Below the pieces are notes generated by a model, which ran no database searches, was not told where the DNA came from, and saw only the letters and a program-made list of their open reading frames with translations. This document shows positions 41,809 to 50,485 of a stretch of DNA of 64,000 nt, in pieces (the stretch's first letter is position 1; each line of letters starts with the position of its first letter). The DNA lies in contig NZ_JAPMLT010000003.1 of assembly GCF_026410385.1 (NCBI RefSeq), positions 62,001 to 126,000 on the forward strand, read 5' to 3'. The DNA comes from Tumebacillus lacus (GTDB lineage Bacteria > Bacillota > Bacilli > Tumebacillales > Tumebacillaceae). Made by a program: the position numbers and the translations under genes.

Positions 41809-43188
41809 TCAAGAAAAAGGGAAAAAAATCCTGACTGTCGTGCCGACATCCGGTTCGCTTTCCACCGTCACCCGGCCGCCGTGACTGTCGACGATCCGCT
41901 TCACGATGGCAAGGCCAAGGCCCATGCCGCCCTTTTCCCGGTTGCGTGACTTTTCGACGCGGTAAAATCGCTCGAACAGATGGGGCAGATCATCCGGCGG
42001 GATGCCGATCCCCGTGTCGGTGACGAGCAGTTCGCACTCACGATCCCGATGGTGCAAGATCACCTGCACCTCGCCCCCCGGCTCCGTAAAGCGAATCGCG
42101 TTGTGAAGCAAATTGATCAACACCTGCTCCAGCCGGTCACGATCCCCGCAGATGCGAGTGGACTCGGTGATCGTTTGCAGTCTGATCTCCTTTTCATTGG
42201 CGACCGGTTGAATTTTCTCCACCGTCGACGCGATCACGTCGGCGAGGTCGACCGGAGCCGGCACATGACGGGGAACGGCCGCCTCCATCTCCGCCAGATC
42301 GGCGAGGTCGCCGACGAGCCGTTGCAACCGCTGCGTCTCCCGTACGATCAGTTGGAGATAGCGGGTCTGCTCCGCCTCGTCCTGCACCCAGCCCTGCTCC
42401 AGCACTTGGCTGTAGCCTTGGATGTAGGACAGAGGCGTGCGCAGTTCATGCGTGACATCGGCGAGAAATTCGTTCCGCTGCTCCTCATGATACTGAAGAC
42501 GCACCGCCAGTTCGTTGATCGACTGGCCGAGCTGACCGATCTCATCGCGGGTGGTCACCTCCACACGTGCCTCATATTGATGGTCGGCCAGTTGTCCAGT
42601 CACATTTTTCATCCGCAGCAAAGGTAGAGCCATCCCGCGGGCAAACACGAGGATCAGCCCCAATGCCGCCAGCAGCACGAGGCTGCCGATCAAAAGCAAC
42701 CGCTGATGAAAATCGGCCAGTGCCACATCGACCGGGAGCAACGAGGAAAACAGGAACAGTCCGCCGTGCACCTGTCCTTCCGTCCCAAAGATCGGGTATC
42801 CGACCGCATAGTACGGCTGTGCATATTCGATGCGCTGTTCAAACGCGACCTCCCGTCCTTGGAGCACGTCCCGCAGATAGGGTTCGACGTCCGGCTGGTC
42901 GACCATGCCTTGCGCCTCCGGTGTGGCGATCACCGCGGCACCCGACTCGTCGACGAGCAGATAGTGATGCACGGAGACCTCGCTCAACGCCCGGATGATG
43001 TGCTGCAGGTGTTGTTGCTGGTCGTCGTCCATCACCGAGCTCATCTTTTGCCCTTCTTCTTTTAGCTCATCGGCGATATGGGTGGTGTAAAGGTCGACCA
43101 CCATCCGGTCGATGACCAGCGTCAGCGGGGTCATCACCGCCGCAAACAGCAAAATGAGGATCAGGACGATCTTGCCCGTGATCCTCAT
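41809..43188 (-). CDS. sensor histidine kinase
   Basis: A 459-residue membrane kinase: helix 1 at 8-28, an extracellular sensor of about 135 residues with a PAS/Cache-like YYAVGYPIFG segment, helix 2 at about 165-185, HAMP, then DHp and ATPase domains. The phosphorylated His is in DVTHELRTPLS, the N box is NLLHNAIRF, and G boxes are DTGIGIPP and GMGLGLAIVKRI. Its ATG overlaps the response regulator stop by four bases. Signals are unknown; the operon suggests thiol, heme or metal stress outside the membrane. Confidence 0.92.
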   Translation of the reverse strand: MRITGKIVLILILLFAAVMTPLTLVIDRMVVDLYTTHIADELKEEGQKMSSVMDDDQQQHLQHIIRALSEVSVHHYLLVDESGAAVIATPEAQGMVDQPDVEPYLRDVLQGREVAFEQRIEYAQPYYAVGYPIFGTEGQVHGGLFLFSSLLPVDVALADFHQRLLLIGSLVLLAALGLILVFARGMALPLLRMKNVTGQLADHQYEARVEVTTRDEIGQLGQSINELAVRLQYHEEQRNEFLADVTHELRTPLSYIQGYSQVLEQGWVQDEAEQTRYLQLIVRETQRLQRLVGDLADLAEMEAAVPRHVPAPVDLADVIASTVEKIQPVANEKEIRLQTITESTRICGDRDRLEQVLINLLHNAIRFTEPGGEVQVILHHRDRECELLVTDTGIGIPPDDLPHLFERFYRVEKSRNREKGGMGLGLAIVKRIVDSHGGRVTVESEPDVGTTVRIFFPFS

Positions 43189-43859
43189 GCCTGTCCCGCC
43201 TCATATTTGTAACCAAATCCGCGCACGGTGGCGACTCGGCCCGGATCGGCCCCCGCCTCGCGCAGTTTCAGCCGGATATTTTTGATGTGCGTGTCGACCG
43301 CCCGCAGTTCGCCTGTGTAGTCATAGCCCCAGAGCAGCTCGACGATCTGTTCGCGGGTGAACACCTGCTGCGGCCGGTTGGCCAGCAGTTCGAGCAGTTC
43401 AAACTCCTTGGGCGTCAGATCGAGCCGTGCCCCGGCGATGCGGACTTCCTTGGCCAGCCTGTCGATCAAAAACTCATCCTCGCGCGGCGGTGAGTGGCGG
43501 CGGAGCAGAGCGGCGACGCGGGCGACCAGTTCGCGCATGTCGAACGGCTTGACCAGATAATCGCTCGCTCCGAGCTCCAACCCTTGCACGCGGTCGTCGA
43601 CGCTGCCTCTGGCCGACAGGATCAACGTCGGCGGCATCCGCTCTTCGCCGCGCAACTCGCGCAACACGCGATAGCCGTCCATCTCCGGCATCATGATGTC
43701 GAGGATGAGCAGATCGACCGCGTCCCGCTCCAGCATCGCGCAGGCGACACGGCCGTTTTCTGCCTCCAGCGTCTCGTAGCCCTGCGCTTGCAAAGCGATC
43801 CGAAGCAGCGTACGCATGTCCGCCTCATCGTCGGCGATCAGGATGCGCTCGCGACTCAT
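43185..43859 (-). CDS. OmpR-family response regulator
   Basis: A 224-residue regulator with receiver domain (D10, D11 and phosphorylatable D54 in LILDIMMPEMDG, Lys in YLVKPFDM) and an OmpR winged helix ending RTVRGFGYKYE-like VATVRGFGYKYE. The start at 43859 overlaps the thioredoxin-like gene's stop (ATGA), and its stop overlaps the kinase start, so three genes are translationally coupled. Longer in-frame starts reach into the upstream gene and are rejected. Confidence 0.93.
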   Translation of the reverse strand: MSRERILIADDEADMRTLLRIALQAQGYETLEAENGRVACAMLERDAVDLLILDIMMPEMDGYRVLRELRGEERMPPTLILSARGSVDDRVQGLELGASDYLVKPFDMRELVARVAALLRRHSPPREDEFLIDRLAKEVRIAGARLDLTPKEFELLELLANRPQQVFTREQIVELLWGYDYTGELRAVDTHIKNIRLKLREAGADPGRVATVRGFGYKYEAGQA

Positions 43860-44437
43860 GACGGTTTGACGATGCGCGACAGCATGCCGTCCATCGCGGC
43901 TTTCGAGATCGCCCCTTTGCGGATCTCCATGATCACGCCGTTGCGGTCGATCGCGTAGGTGGTCGGAACGGTGAAGATCCGGTACTCCTGGCTCGGTTCG
44001 CCCGTCTTGTCGAGCAGCATCGGGAAAGTCAACCCCATGTCCTTGACGAACTGGCGAGCCTTCTCCTCGCTGTCCTGCATCGTCAGGTTGACGCCGTAAA
44101 AGACCGCCTGATCCTTGTACTGGTCGTAGATCGCCTGCAGATCGGGCATCTCCTGTTTGCACGGCCCGCACCACGAAGCCCAAAAGTTCAACACGAGCGG
44201 CTTGCCTTTCAACTCGGACAGTTTGACCGTGTTGCCGTCAAGGTCGGTCAGAGTAAAATCGGGAGCCGGATAGCCGACCTGAGCGGTCGGCTCCTGTTGC
44301 TCCGTGCCTTGCTGCGTCTCGGTCGCCGTGGTGCCGGAGCCGGCCTCTTGCCCGCCTGTGGTGCTGAAGTAGGCAGCCGCTCCCAGCACGGCAACAGTAA
44401 GCGCCGCACCGATCCAGATGTTTTTCGAAATGGCCAT
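43856..44437 (-). CDS. resA: ResA/TlpA-like membrane-anchored thiol-disulfide oxidoreductase
   Basis: A 193-residue protein with an N-terminal anchor (7-25), a Thr/Glu/Gln-rich linker and a thioredoxin fold of the TlpA/ResA group. The active site is WCGPC (C90, C93), followed later by cis-Pro in TVPTTYAID. It faces outside and probably receives electrons from the adjacent CcdA to reduce apocytochrome c or other disulfides. The start has GGAGGGAG upstream. The gene name is by analogy; no cytochrome genes are nearby. Confidence 0.88.
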   Translation of the reverse strand: MAISKNIWIGAALTVAVLGAAAYFSTTGGQEAGSGTTATETQQGTEQQEPTAQVGYPAPDFTLTDLDGNTVKLSELKGKPLVLNFWASWCGPCKQEMPDLQAIYDQYKDQAVFYGVNLTMQDSEEKARQFVKDMGLTFPMLLDKTGEPSQEYRIFTVPTTYAIDRNGVIMEIRKGAISKAAMDGMLSRIVKPS

Positions 44438-44452
44438 ATCAGACTCTCCCTC

Positions 44453-45175
44453 CTAGAAACCTTGCCAGCCGCCGAACAGACCGGTCAGCCAGATCGTAAT
44501 CGCCGTCATCGCGTTGGTCATCAACAGGATGCCCATCACGACCATGCCAAAGCCCCCGACCTTCTGCACGAGACCGGAGTATTTCACCAGCCAGCGCATC
44601 GAGGACAGCGTGTATGACATCACGAGGAACGGGATGGCAAACCCGAGCGAGTAGAACAACATCAGGCTCCAGCCGCTGAGCGGGTTGTTGGCGGCGAGCA
44701 GCAGCACCGACGCGAGGATCGGTCCCATGCACGGCGTCCAACCGGCCGCAAACGAGATGCCGACCAGCACCGCGCCAAGGTACCCGACCGGCTTTGACTT
44801 CAGGTGAAACTTGCTCTCTTTCATCAAGAAATCGAGCTTCAAAAAGCCCATCATAAACAGGCCCATCAGGATGATCAAGATCCCGCCGATCTGACGGATC
44901 AACGGACCGTAGTCGGCAAACAGACCGCCCAGCGTCCCGGCCGAGAAGCCGAGCACGACGAAGATGATCGAAAATCCGAGCACGAAGAAGAACGAGTAAG
45001 TCAGCGCTTTGCGTCGAATCGCGCCCCGGTTGTTCTGATCCTGCATCTGCTCATAGGACATGCCGGTGATAAACGAGAGGTAGGACGGGTAGAGCGGCAG
45101 CGTGCAGGGCGAAACAAACGACAACAGCCCTGCGAGAAACGCGATATAGAAATTCGGATTGGCTGTTTCAAACAA
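44453..45175 (-). CDS. ccdA: CcdA-type thiol-disulfide transporter
   Basis: A 240-residue membrane protein with six predicted helices. The redox Cys pair lies in SPCTLPLYPSY (C24) in helix 1 and GWTPCMGPI in helix 4, the hallmark of CcdA/DsbD-beta proteins, which carry reducing equivalents from cytoplasmic thioredoxin to exported ResA. The TTG start at 45175 has AGGAGG upstream. First gene of a four-gene operon with resA, response regulator and kinase; the gap to resA is 15 bases. Confidence 0.92.
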   Translation of the reverse strand: MFETANPNFYIAFLAGLLSFVSPCTLPLYPSYLSFITGMSYEQMQDQNNRGAIRRKALTYSFFFVLGFSIIFVVLGFSAGTLGGLFADYGPLIRQIGGILIILMGLFMMGFLKLDFLMKESKFHLKSKPVGYLGAVLVGISFAAGWTPCMGPILASVLLLAANNPLSGWSLMLFYSLGFAIPFLVMSYTLSSMRWLVKYSGLVQKVGGFGMVVMGILLMTNAMTAITIWLTGLFGGWQGF

Positions 45176-45327
45176 TGGAAGGTCCTCCTGAGTGAAGTTT
45201 GCTCTTTAAACTTATCATACGGACAAACGGATGCAGACTCAAGGAGCGGTTTCTTTTTGACAGGACTGTGACCGTTCTCGGATAGCTGCGCGGCTACCGT
45301 GGCAACGTAAGGGCGAGGTGATCCCTG

Positions 45328-46602
45328 TTGCGAGCTTTCTGGCCTACATTAGCCCGACCGGTTTGGGTATTGCTCAACGGCGTTTTGTTTACACATCTGG
45401 GCACCTATATGCTCGTGCCCTATTTCTCCATCATCCTCGCGAAAGAAAAAGGACTTCCCCTCTCGCAGGTCGGCTTCGTGCTCGCGGCAGGTTCGGTGGC
45501 CTATCTGGCCGGCTCGCTGCTGGGCGGCGCGATCTCCGACCGGCTGGGGCGCAGGCGGACGATGGTCGGCGGTCTGATCGTTCGGAGCGGCGGCCTCCTG
45601 CTGTTCATCTGGGCCGGGTCCTTTCCCGCCCTGCTGGCGGCCAATCTGATCGCCGGGGCCGGCAGCGGATTTTACATGCCCTCGGCCAAAGCGGGCATCG
45701 CCACCTACGCCGCGCAGGGCGAGCGGACCACTGCCTTTTCCTGGCGCGGCATCGCCGCCAACATCGGCGTGACGCTGGGACCTTTGCTCGGGACGTTTCT
45801 GCTCACCCGCTCCAGCACGGTGCTGTTTGCCGGCACGGCGGTGATCTATCTGGCGTTGGCTGCGGCGCATCAGGTGCTGATCGCAGCGGACTGCACGGGC
45901 GAGAACTGTCCGGAGAGACAGCGCGGATCTTTTCGCGACCTGTTGACAGACCGGCCGTTTTTGCTGTTCAGCTTTGTCACGATCTTTGTCTGGGCGCTGT
46001 TTACACAGTTTGCGCTGTCTCTGCCGCTGCGAGCCGACCAGATCCATGCGGCGGAACGGATCGGCCTGATCTGGACGACGACCAGCGTCTTTGTCATCCT
46101 CCTGCAAAGCCCGCTCACCCGCTGGTTCACCAAACACCTGCATCCCTTGCAAGCGATGGCCCTCGGCACGGTAATCGTCGGCATCGCGCTCGGGTCGGTG
46201 GCCTTTTCCTCATCGTTTTGGCATCTGCTGGCGAGCGCGGTGTTGTTTAACTTCGGCCAGATGTTCATCATGCCGACCTCCGACGCCATCGTCTCCGATC
46301 TGTCCAAGCCGGAGCAGATCGGCAACTACTTCGGCGTTGCCGCGTTTGTTTTCGGTGCAGGCGAAGCGATCGGCAACATGGGCGGCGGTCAGTTGATGGA
46401 GTACGCCGTCGCCCGCCATGTGCTCTATCTGCCGTGGACCCTGTTCGCCGTGACCGGCGTGCTGGTCGGCCTGACCTACTACGCACTGACCTTTTGGGGA
46501 CGGCTGGCTCTGCCGCTCAACCGGGTGCTCGGCGAACGAGTCAGTCCCGAACAGCCCGCCGCTCCGCTCCCGTCACCAAAAAACGGCAAGTCGCCTTCCT
46601 GA
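45328..46602 (+). CDS. MFS transporter, YttB/MdtH-like
   Basis: A 424-residue major facilitator with 12 predicted helices. Motif A is clear in GGAISDRLGRRRTMVGG (about 65-81). Residues 195-210 between the halves carry two Cys (DCTGENC). The TTG start at 45328 follows GAGGTGATC. The last codons lie inside the terminator hairpin. It ends convergently against the ATP-grasp operon, and it may be unrelated to it. Multidrug or sugar export is typical of this group. Confidence 0.85.
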   Translation: MRAFWPTLARPVWVLLNGVLFTHLGTYMLVPYFSIILAKEKGLPLSQVGFVLAAGSVAYLAGSLLGGAISDRLGRRRTMVGGLIVRSGGLLLFIWAGSFPALLAANLIAGAGSGFYMPSAKAGIATYAAQGERTTAFSWRGIAANIGVTLGPLLGTFLLTRSSTVLFAGTAVIYLALAAAHQVLIAADCTGENCPERQRGSFRDLLTDRPFLLFSFVTIFVWALFTQFALSLPLRADQIHAAERIGLIWTTTSVFVILLQSPLTRWFTKHLHPLQAMALGTVIVGIALGSVAFSSSFWHLLASAVLFNFGQMFIMPTSDAIVSDLSKPEQIGNYFGVAAFVFGAGEAIGNMGGGQLMEYAVARHVLYLPWTLFAVTGVLVGLTYYALTFWGRLALPLNRVLGERVSPEQPAAPLPSPKNGKSPS

Positions 46603-46627
46603 ACCAAGAGGCGACCTGCCGTTTTTT
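46578..46627. terminator. bidirectional terminator overlapping the MFS 3' end
   Basis: AAAAAACGGCAAGTCGCC pairs with GGCGACCTGCCGTTTTTT (one mismatch). The left arm codes for the last residues of the MFS transporter and the right arm abuts the ATP-grasp stop. Confidence 0.85.
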
Positions 46628-46628
46628 C

Positions 46629-47867
46629 TTATGAAATTGCGCAGGCTTCCTCGACCGGTTTGGTCTCGACCAGCGCGTTGTCGATCGTCGCGTGAATGTC
46701 GCGGACCACGTCTTCCAGCGTATCCCCCGCAAACATGTAGCGGCCGTTGATGTCGAGATAGCCGCCTTTGCCGGTAAATTGCTGTCCGACCTTCGGCAGG
46801 ATCTCGCCGATCATCGTCGGGATCTCGCCCATGAGGCTCTTCGCCGCCACGACTTCGCTCGCTTCGCCCATCGGCTGCGGAATCATCAGGAAGCCGCCGT
46901 ATTTCGGCGCGTCCTCTTTCAGCGTGACGCCGGTGAACTGACCCGCGTCGATCTTCATCCACTGGGTCACCATGTCGATGCCATACATCTCTTTGTACAA
47001 ATAGGTGATCTCGCCGCCGCCCACGCGGGCGCCGATCTCAAGGAACACCGGTTCAACCTCGTTTTTCATGATGATCTCCAAATGGAACGCGCTGTCGGTC
47101 AGTTCCAACGCCTGCAGCGTTTTCGCGGTGAAGTCTTCGAGCAGGTCGTTCACCGGACCGTGTTGGAGCGTGTAGGAGCCGAGCGGTTTGCCGTAGTTGA
47201 ACTCCAGGCACGTGTTGATGTAGGCCGACACTTTCACAAACTGGAACTCGCCTTTGTAAACGAGGCCGTCCACGTGATAGATCGTGCCCTCGACAAACTC
47301 TTCGCACTCATAGTCGGTAAAATCGAGCGTCGGCAGCAACGAGCGGAGCGTCTCTTCATCGTCGACTTTGTGCACGCCTTGCGACGCGGCACCCGCTTTC
47401 GGCTTGAGGATCAGCGGGTAGCCGACTTCTGCGGCAAACGTCAACACGCCTTCCGCATCTTCGCAGTCGAGGAAGTGCGGCACACGCATCCCTTCACGCT
47501 TCATGCGGACTTTCATCGCGACTTTGTCGCGGTACATCGCCACTTGGTGCTCTTGGATGCCTTCGATGCCAAAGCGGGTGCGGATCGTCGCCGCTTGGAT
47601 CAGGTCAAACTCGGAGCCTGCGATCAGACGGTCGATGCCGCCAAACTCATCGATGATCTCGCGGCACGCCGCATCGAGCACATCGATGTCTTCGATGTTT
47701 TCCACTTCGATCAGTTTCGCGATATCTTCCGGGCCTGCCGTCAGACCGAGCTTGCCGTCTGCGTTGACGATATAAAAGACGGTATTTTCCTTATGATCGA
47801 CGATTTTTTCATAGTCGGCAAAATCGTCGGGCCAGCGATTCATGATCAAAATGCGTTTCCCGTTCAT
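46629..47867 (-). CDS. ATP-grasp ligase, second of two in an HDO operon
   Basis: A 412-residue carboxylate-amine ligase type protein. The N-terminal domain (1-110) is followed by ATP-grasp segments: GYPLILKPKAGAASQGV (about 150-166) for the phosphate loop, ECEEFVEG for adenine contact, and FLEIGARVGGGEITY (about 276-290) for the Mg site. It lacks the motifs of purK, ddl or carB enzymes. The start has GGGGG about seven bases upstream. It follows the other ATP-grasp gene by 16 bases; the two are only distantly similar, which suggests two successive amide- or ester-forming steps on one product. Confidence 0.87.
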   Translation of the reverse strand: MNGKRILIMNRWPDDFADYEKIVDHKENTVFYIVNADGKLGLTAGPEDIAKLIEVENIEDIDVLDAACREIIDEFGGIDRLIAGSEFDLIQAATIRTRFGIEGIQEHQVAMYRDKVAMKVRMKREGMRVPHFLDCEDAEGVLTFAAEVGYPLILKPKAGAASQGVHKVDDEETLRSLLPTLDFTDYECEEFVEGTIYHVDGLVYKGEFQFVKVSAYINTCLEFNYGKPLGSYTLQHGPVNDLLEDFTAKTLQALELTDSAFHLEIIMKNEVEPVFLEIGARVGGGEITYLYKEMYGIDMVTQWMKIDAGQFTGVTLKEDAPKYGGFLMIPQPMGEASEVVAAKSLMGEIPTMIGEILPKVGQQFTGKGGYLDINGRYMFAGDTLEDVVRDIHATIDNALVETKPVEEACAIS

Positions 47868-47883
47868 GAGAGTGCCCCCTGTT

Positions 47884-49113
47884 TTAGGTGAACTGCACGA
47901 CGCGGTCCGCTTCGTCCAGCGTCGTTTTCAGTTCTTCATAATTTTCATTGGTGTAGATCATAAAGCCGAGTCGACCCGCGTAGGACGAGTTGTCCATGCC
48001 GCGACCCGGTTCCAACGTGATGTCCATCTCTTGGAAGCCCGGTCGCGACTTGAGATCGTCGAGGCCGTCAACCGCCGAATAACTGCGCAGTTCAGGACGG
48101 AAAAAGAACTTGATCCCGGCAAACAGATTGCGGTTTAACGTGATCGGCTTTTTCTGTTCCTCGATCTGTCCGAGGAACGAATCAAATGTAATTTTGTAAA
48201 GGTCGATGCCTTTGGCGTATTCGATGAGGTCGATGATGTGGTCGCCCGCGAGGCGAGCGGCCAGTTCCATCGCCACCGGTCCGTCTTCCGCGAGACGGAT
48301 CTCGCAGTGGAAAGGTCCGACGGTGACGTTCAGAGCGCGCACCACATCGGCGACATAACGGTAGACCGTTTCTTCTATGTCAGGCCCCAGGTCGGCGCTG
48401 ACGATGTGACCGACTTCAACAAAGTAGGGCTCCGGCGAGAGCAGCTTTTCAGTGATGGAGAGGAAGGTGACTTTGTCCCCCTCCGCATAGCCTTCGACGC
48501 TAAACTCCGGGCCGGAGATGTACTCTTCGATCAGCACATCTTTGCGCGACAGACGACCGAGGTCCGTGATATCCGTCTGGTTGATGGCTTGGTAGCCGGC
48601 GAGCAATTCTTCAAAAGTGGAGACTTTGCGGACGTTCATCGAGCCCGACAGGTCCACCGGTTTGATGACGCAAGGGTAACCGACATAATCGATGGCCGCT
48701 TGCAGTTCGTTCTTTGTGGAGACAAGACGAAAACGAGGGACGCGCACTCCTGCTGCGTGCAGGGCTTCGCGCATGATGTCTTTCTCGCGCAGGCTTCGCA
48801 CCGTGTTCGGGTTGAGTCCGCGCAGACCCAGATCGGCGCTGATTTGCGCCGCGAGTGGAACGTAATATTCAAAGCCGGGGACGACAGCGTCGATCCCGTG
48901 AGCTTGATGATACTCCCGCGCCTTTTGAATAGCAGCCTGATCGTCATTTGTGTCCACGATGACAAGTTCGTCTGCGTACTGCAGATAGCGCTCTGGAATT
49001 TTGCGGTCGTCAGCGTCGTATGTCATCACGATCACTTTGTGACCGCACTCGTTGCCTTTCTGGATCAGAACGTATCCCGAAGACGAAGGTTCAACGATCA
49101 GCACTTTTTTCAC
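47884..49113 (-). CDS. ATP-grasp ligase, first of two in an HDO operon
   Basis: A 409-residue ATP-grasp protein of the BL00235/L-amino acid ligase-like group. Residues 1-110 form the pre-ATP-grasp domain (VLIVEPSSSGY start), with GYPCVIKPVDLSGSMNV, LIEEYISGPEFSVEGY and VAMELAARLAGDHI as the nucleotide and metal sites. I start at the GTG at 49113, ten bases after AAAGGAG; the in-frame start at 49161 has no site. L-amino acid ligases of this layout join two amino acids, or an amino acid and another carboxylate. The gap to the upstream HDO gene is 79 bases. Confidence 0.87.
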   Translation of the reverse strand: MKKVLIVEPSSSGYVLIQKGNECGHKVIVMTYDADDRKIPERYLQYADELVIVDTNDDQAAIQKAREYHQAHGIDAVVPGFEYYVPLAAQISADLGLRGLNPNTVRSLREKDIMREALHAAGVRVPRFRLVSTKNELQAAIDYVGYPCVIKPVDLSGSMNVRKVSTFEELLAGYQAINQTDITDLGRLSRKDVLIEEYISGPEFSVEGYAEGDKVTFLSITEKLLSPEPYFVEVGHIVSADLGPDIEETVYRYVADVVRALNVTVGPFHCEIRLAEDGPVAMELAARLAGDHIIDLIEYAKGIDLYKITFDSFLGQIEEQKKPITLNRNLFAGIKFFFRPELRSYSAVDGLDDLKSRPGFQEMDITLEPGRGMDNSSYAGRLGFMIYTNENYEELKTTLDEADRVVQFT

Positions 49114-49192
49114 AAGGTTTCCACTCCTTTGATTTGTATAGAGGGATGCGCCAGATAGCACATCCCCCTGATGATACGTGTGTTTGCAATTA

Positions 49193-49897
49193 TTAAGCGC
49201 GAGCGCCGATGGTGTTGTCGTACAGCTCTTGGAAGTACATGCCGATCAGGTTGATGAAGTTCTTCAGGTACTGTTGAGCTTTTTCGCCGTCGCCTTCGAC
49301 TTTCATCGCAGCAACGATGGTGCCGAACATCAGGCCGACATGGTCTTCATCATCATCCACGTCGAGGTGACCTTGCATGCCTTTGGTCTTCTCTTTGCCG
49401 TAGACTTCGCCGGCTTTTTGGGTGATGTTTTTGTTGTAGTTGTCGGAGTACCACTCAACGAACCAGTTCCAGACCATCGTCGGGATCGGGCCGTCTTGGT
49501 TGATGGAGTAGTAGATGTAGCCGATCAGCATCTCGGTGGTGAAGAACGGCTTGGTTGCGCGCAGTTCTGCTTCGGAGACGCCGAACTTTTTCAGGTCATG
49601 CAGGAAGAGGGAGTCATGGCCGAACTCTTCTGCCAGGTATTGAGCCAGCTTTTGAGCCAGCAGGTTGTCTTTGTAGCCGATTTTGTACAGCGAGTAGGAG
49701 TCTACTTCGTTGTTCAGGCCGATGCGGATGATGGTTTCCATCAGGTGGCGCTTGTAGTATTCTTGGTCGATTGCTTGGCCCATGTTGAACTCACGAGCGT
49801 ACGGAACTTTATCGAACATTTTTTCCATTTCTTGTTTAGCGAGTGCTTCGAATTCTTCACGGGTCGGGAACTTGAGTTCTACAGCAGTCGTCGACAT
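49193..49897 (-). CDS. heme-oxygenase-like diiron protein (HDO / iron-containing redox enzyme family)
   Basis: A 234-residue all-helical protein of the TenA/PqqC/CADD-like fold. Candidate iron ligands are E90/E91 and H94 in AEEFGH, E148 in WFVEWY, and H177, D181 and H186 in HLDVDDDEDH; the last motif has two extra residues compared with the usual H-x3-D-x2-H. Known HDOs do radical or oxygen chemistry such as N-oxygenation, decarboxylative desaturation and C-C cleavage of amino acids. The start at 49897 has AAGAGGTG upstream. It leads an operon with two ATP-grasp ligases, so it probably tailors an amino acid that is then ligated. Confidence 0.8.
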   Translation of the reverse strand: MSTTAVELKFPTREEFEALAKQEMEKMFDKVPYAREFNMGQAIDQEYYKRHLMETIIRIGLNNEVDSYSLYKIGYKDNLLAQKLAQYLAEEFGHDSLFLHDLKKFGVSEAELRATKPFFTTEMLIGYIYYSINQDGPIPTMVWNWFVEWYSDNYNKNITQKAGEVYGKEKTKGMQGHLDVDDDEDHVGLMFGTIVAAMKVEGDGEKAQQYLKNFINLIGMYFQELYDNTIGARA

Positions 49898-49952
49898 TTG
49901 TTGGAACACCTCTTTGGTTTAGGATTTGATTCTCGGTACCACTACACCCCAA

Positions 49953-49981
49953 ACAATATATTGAATTAAAATATTAGTCAA
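49953..49981 (-). promoter_or_regulatory. promoter of the HDO/ATP-grasp operon
   Basis: TTGACT (49976-49981) and TATTGT (49953-49958) are 17 bases apart on the minus strand, 55 bases before the start codon. Confidence 0.6.
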
Positions 49982-50460
49982 CGTGAAAGTTTATAAGTAA
50001 GTGTCATTATTCATTCACCGAATAAAAAAGTAAGGATGTTTGTTGACTAAAGATCTTTGATATTTTGCATAAAACCGTTAAAACATGGGGTCTCTTGACA
50101 ATTCTCGACATCTTTCACGCTTCTAGCGGAAGAGTGAATTGACAAACATTTATACTTATGCGGTGATTTTTGATTTGAATTGTTCGTGACTGAGAACCTA
50201 ACAAAACAACACGAAAGCGTATTTTCTAAGGCGTCATGTGGGTTTTGTAGATCTAATTTGTTTGTTTAAACAGTTCCGTATATTTTATTTTTGAATTAAA
50301 AATAAAGAAAAAGCTCATAAATTGGCCGTTTTTCTTGTCGAAAACGTAAAATCACCGAGTAAACGTCGTTTTCGAGCCATCTATATTTTTTTATTGGCCC
50401 AGCCCGATCCCGCCGGCCGCATCGGTACCCTTGCCATCTGTGATAGAATAGAGGAAACAA
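49982..50460. other. AT-rich intergenic region without a recognised gene
   Basis: About 480 bases, visibly richer in A and T than all flanking DNA, between the divergent HDO operon and the Spinster-like MFS gene. I find several TTGACA or TTGACT boxes (for example 50043, 50096 and 50138 on the plus strand) but only very short frames, none with a ribosome site. No hairpin with a clear T tract and no known riboswitch pattern was seen. It may hold regulatory sites or a small RNA. Confidence 0.5.
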
Positions 50461-50485
50461 TTGTCTGACAAAGGAGCCTTTGCGA

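Noticed and set aside
49910-50460. A precursor-peptide gene for the HDO/ATP-grasp operon
   Set aside because: I checked short frames on both strands; those with ATG stop within about 14 codons and none has a ribosome site.
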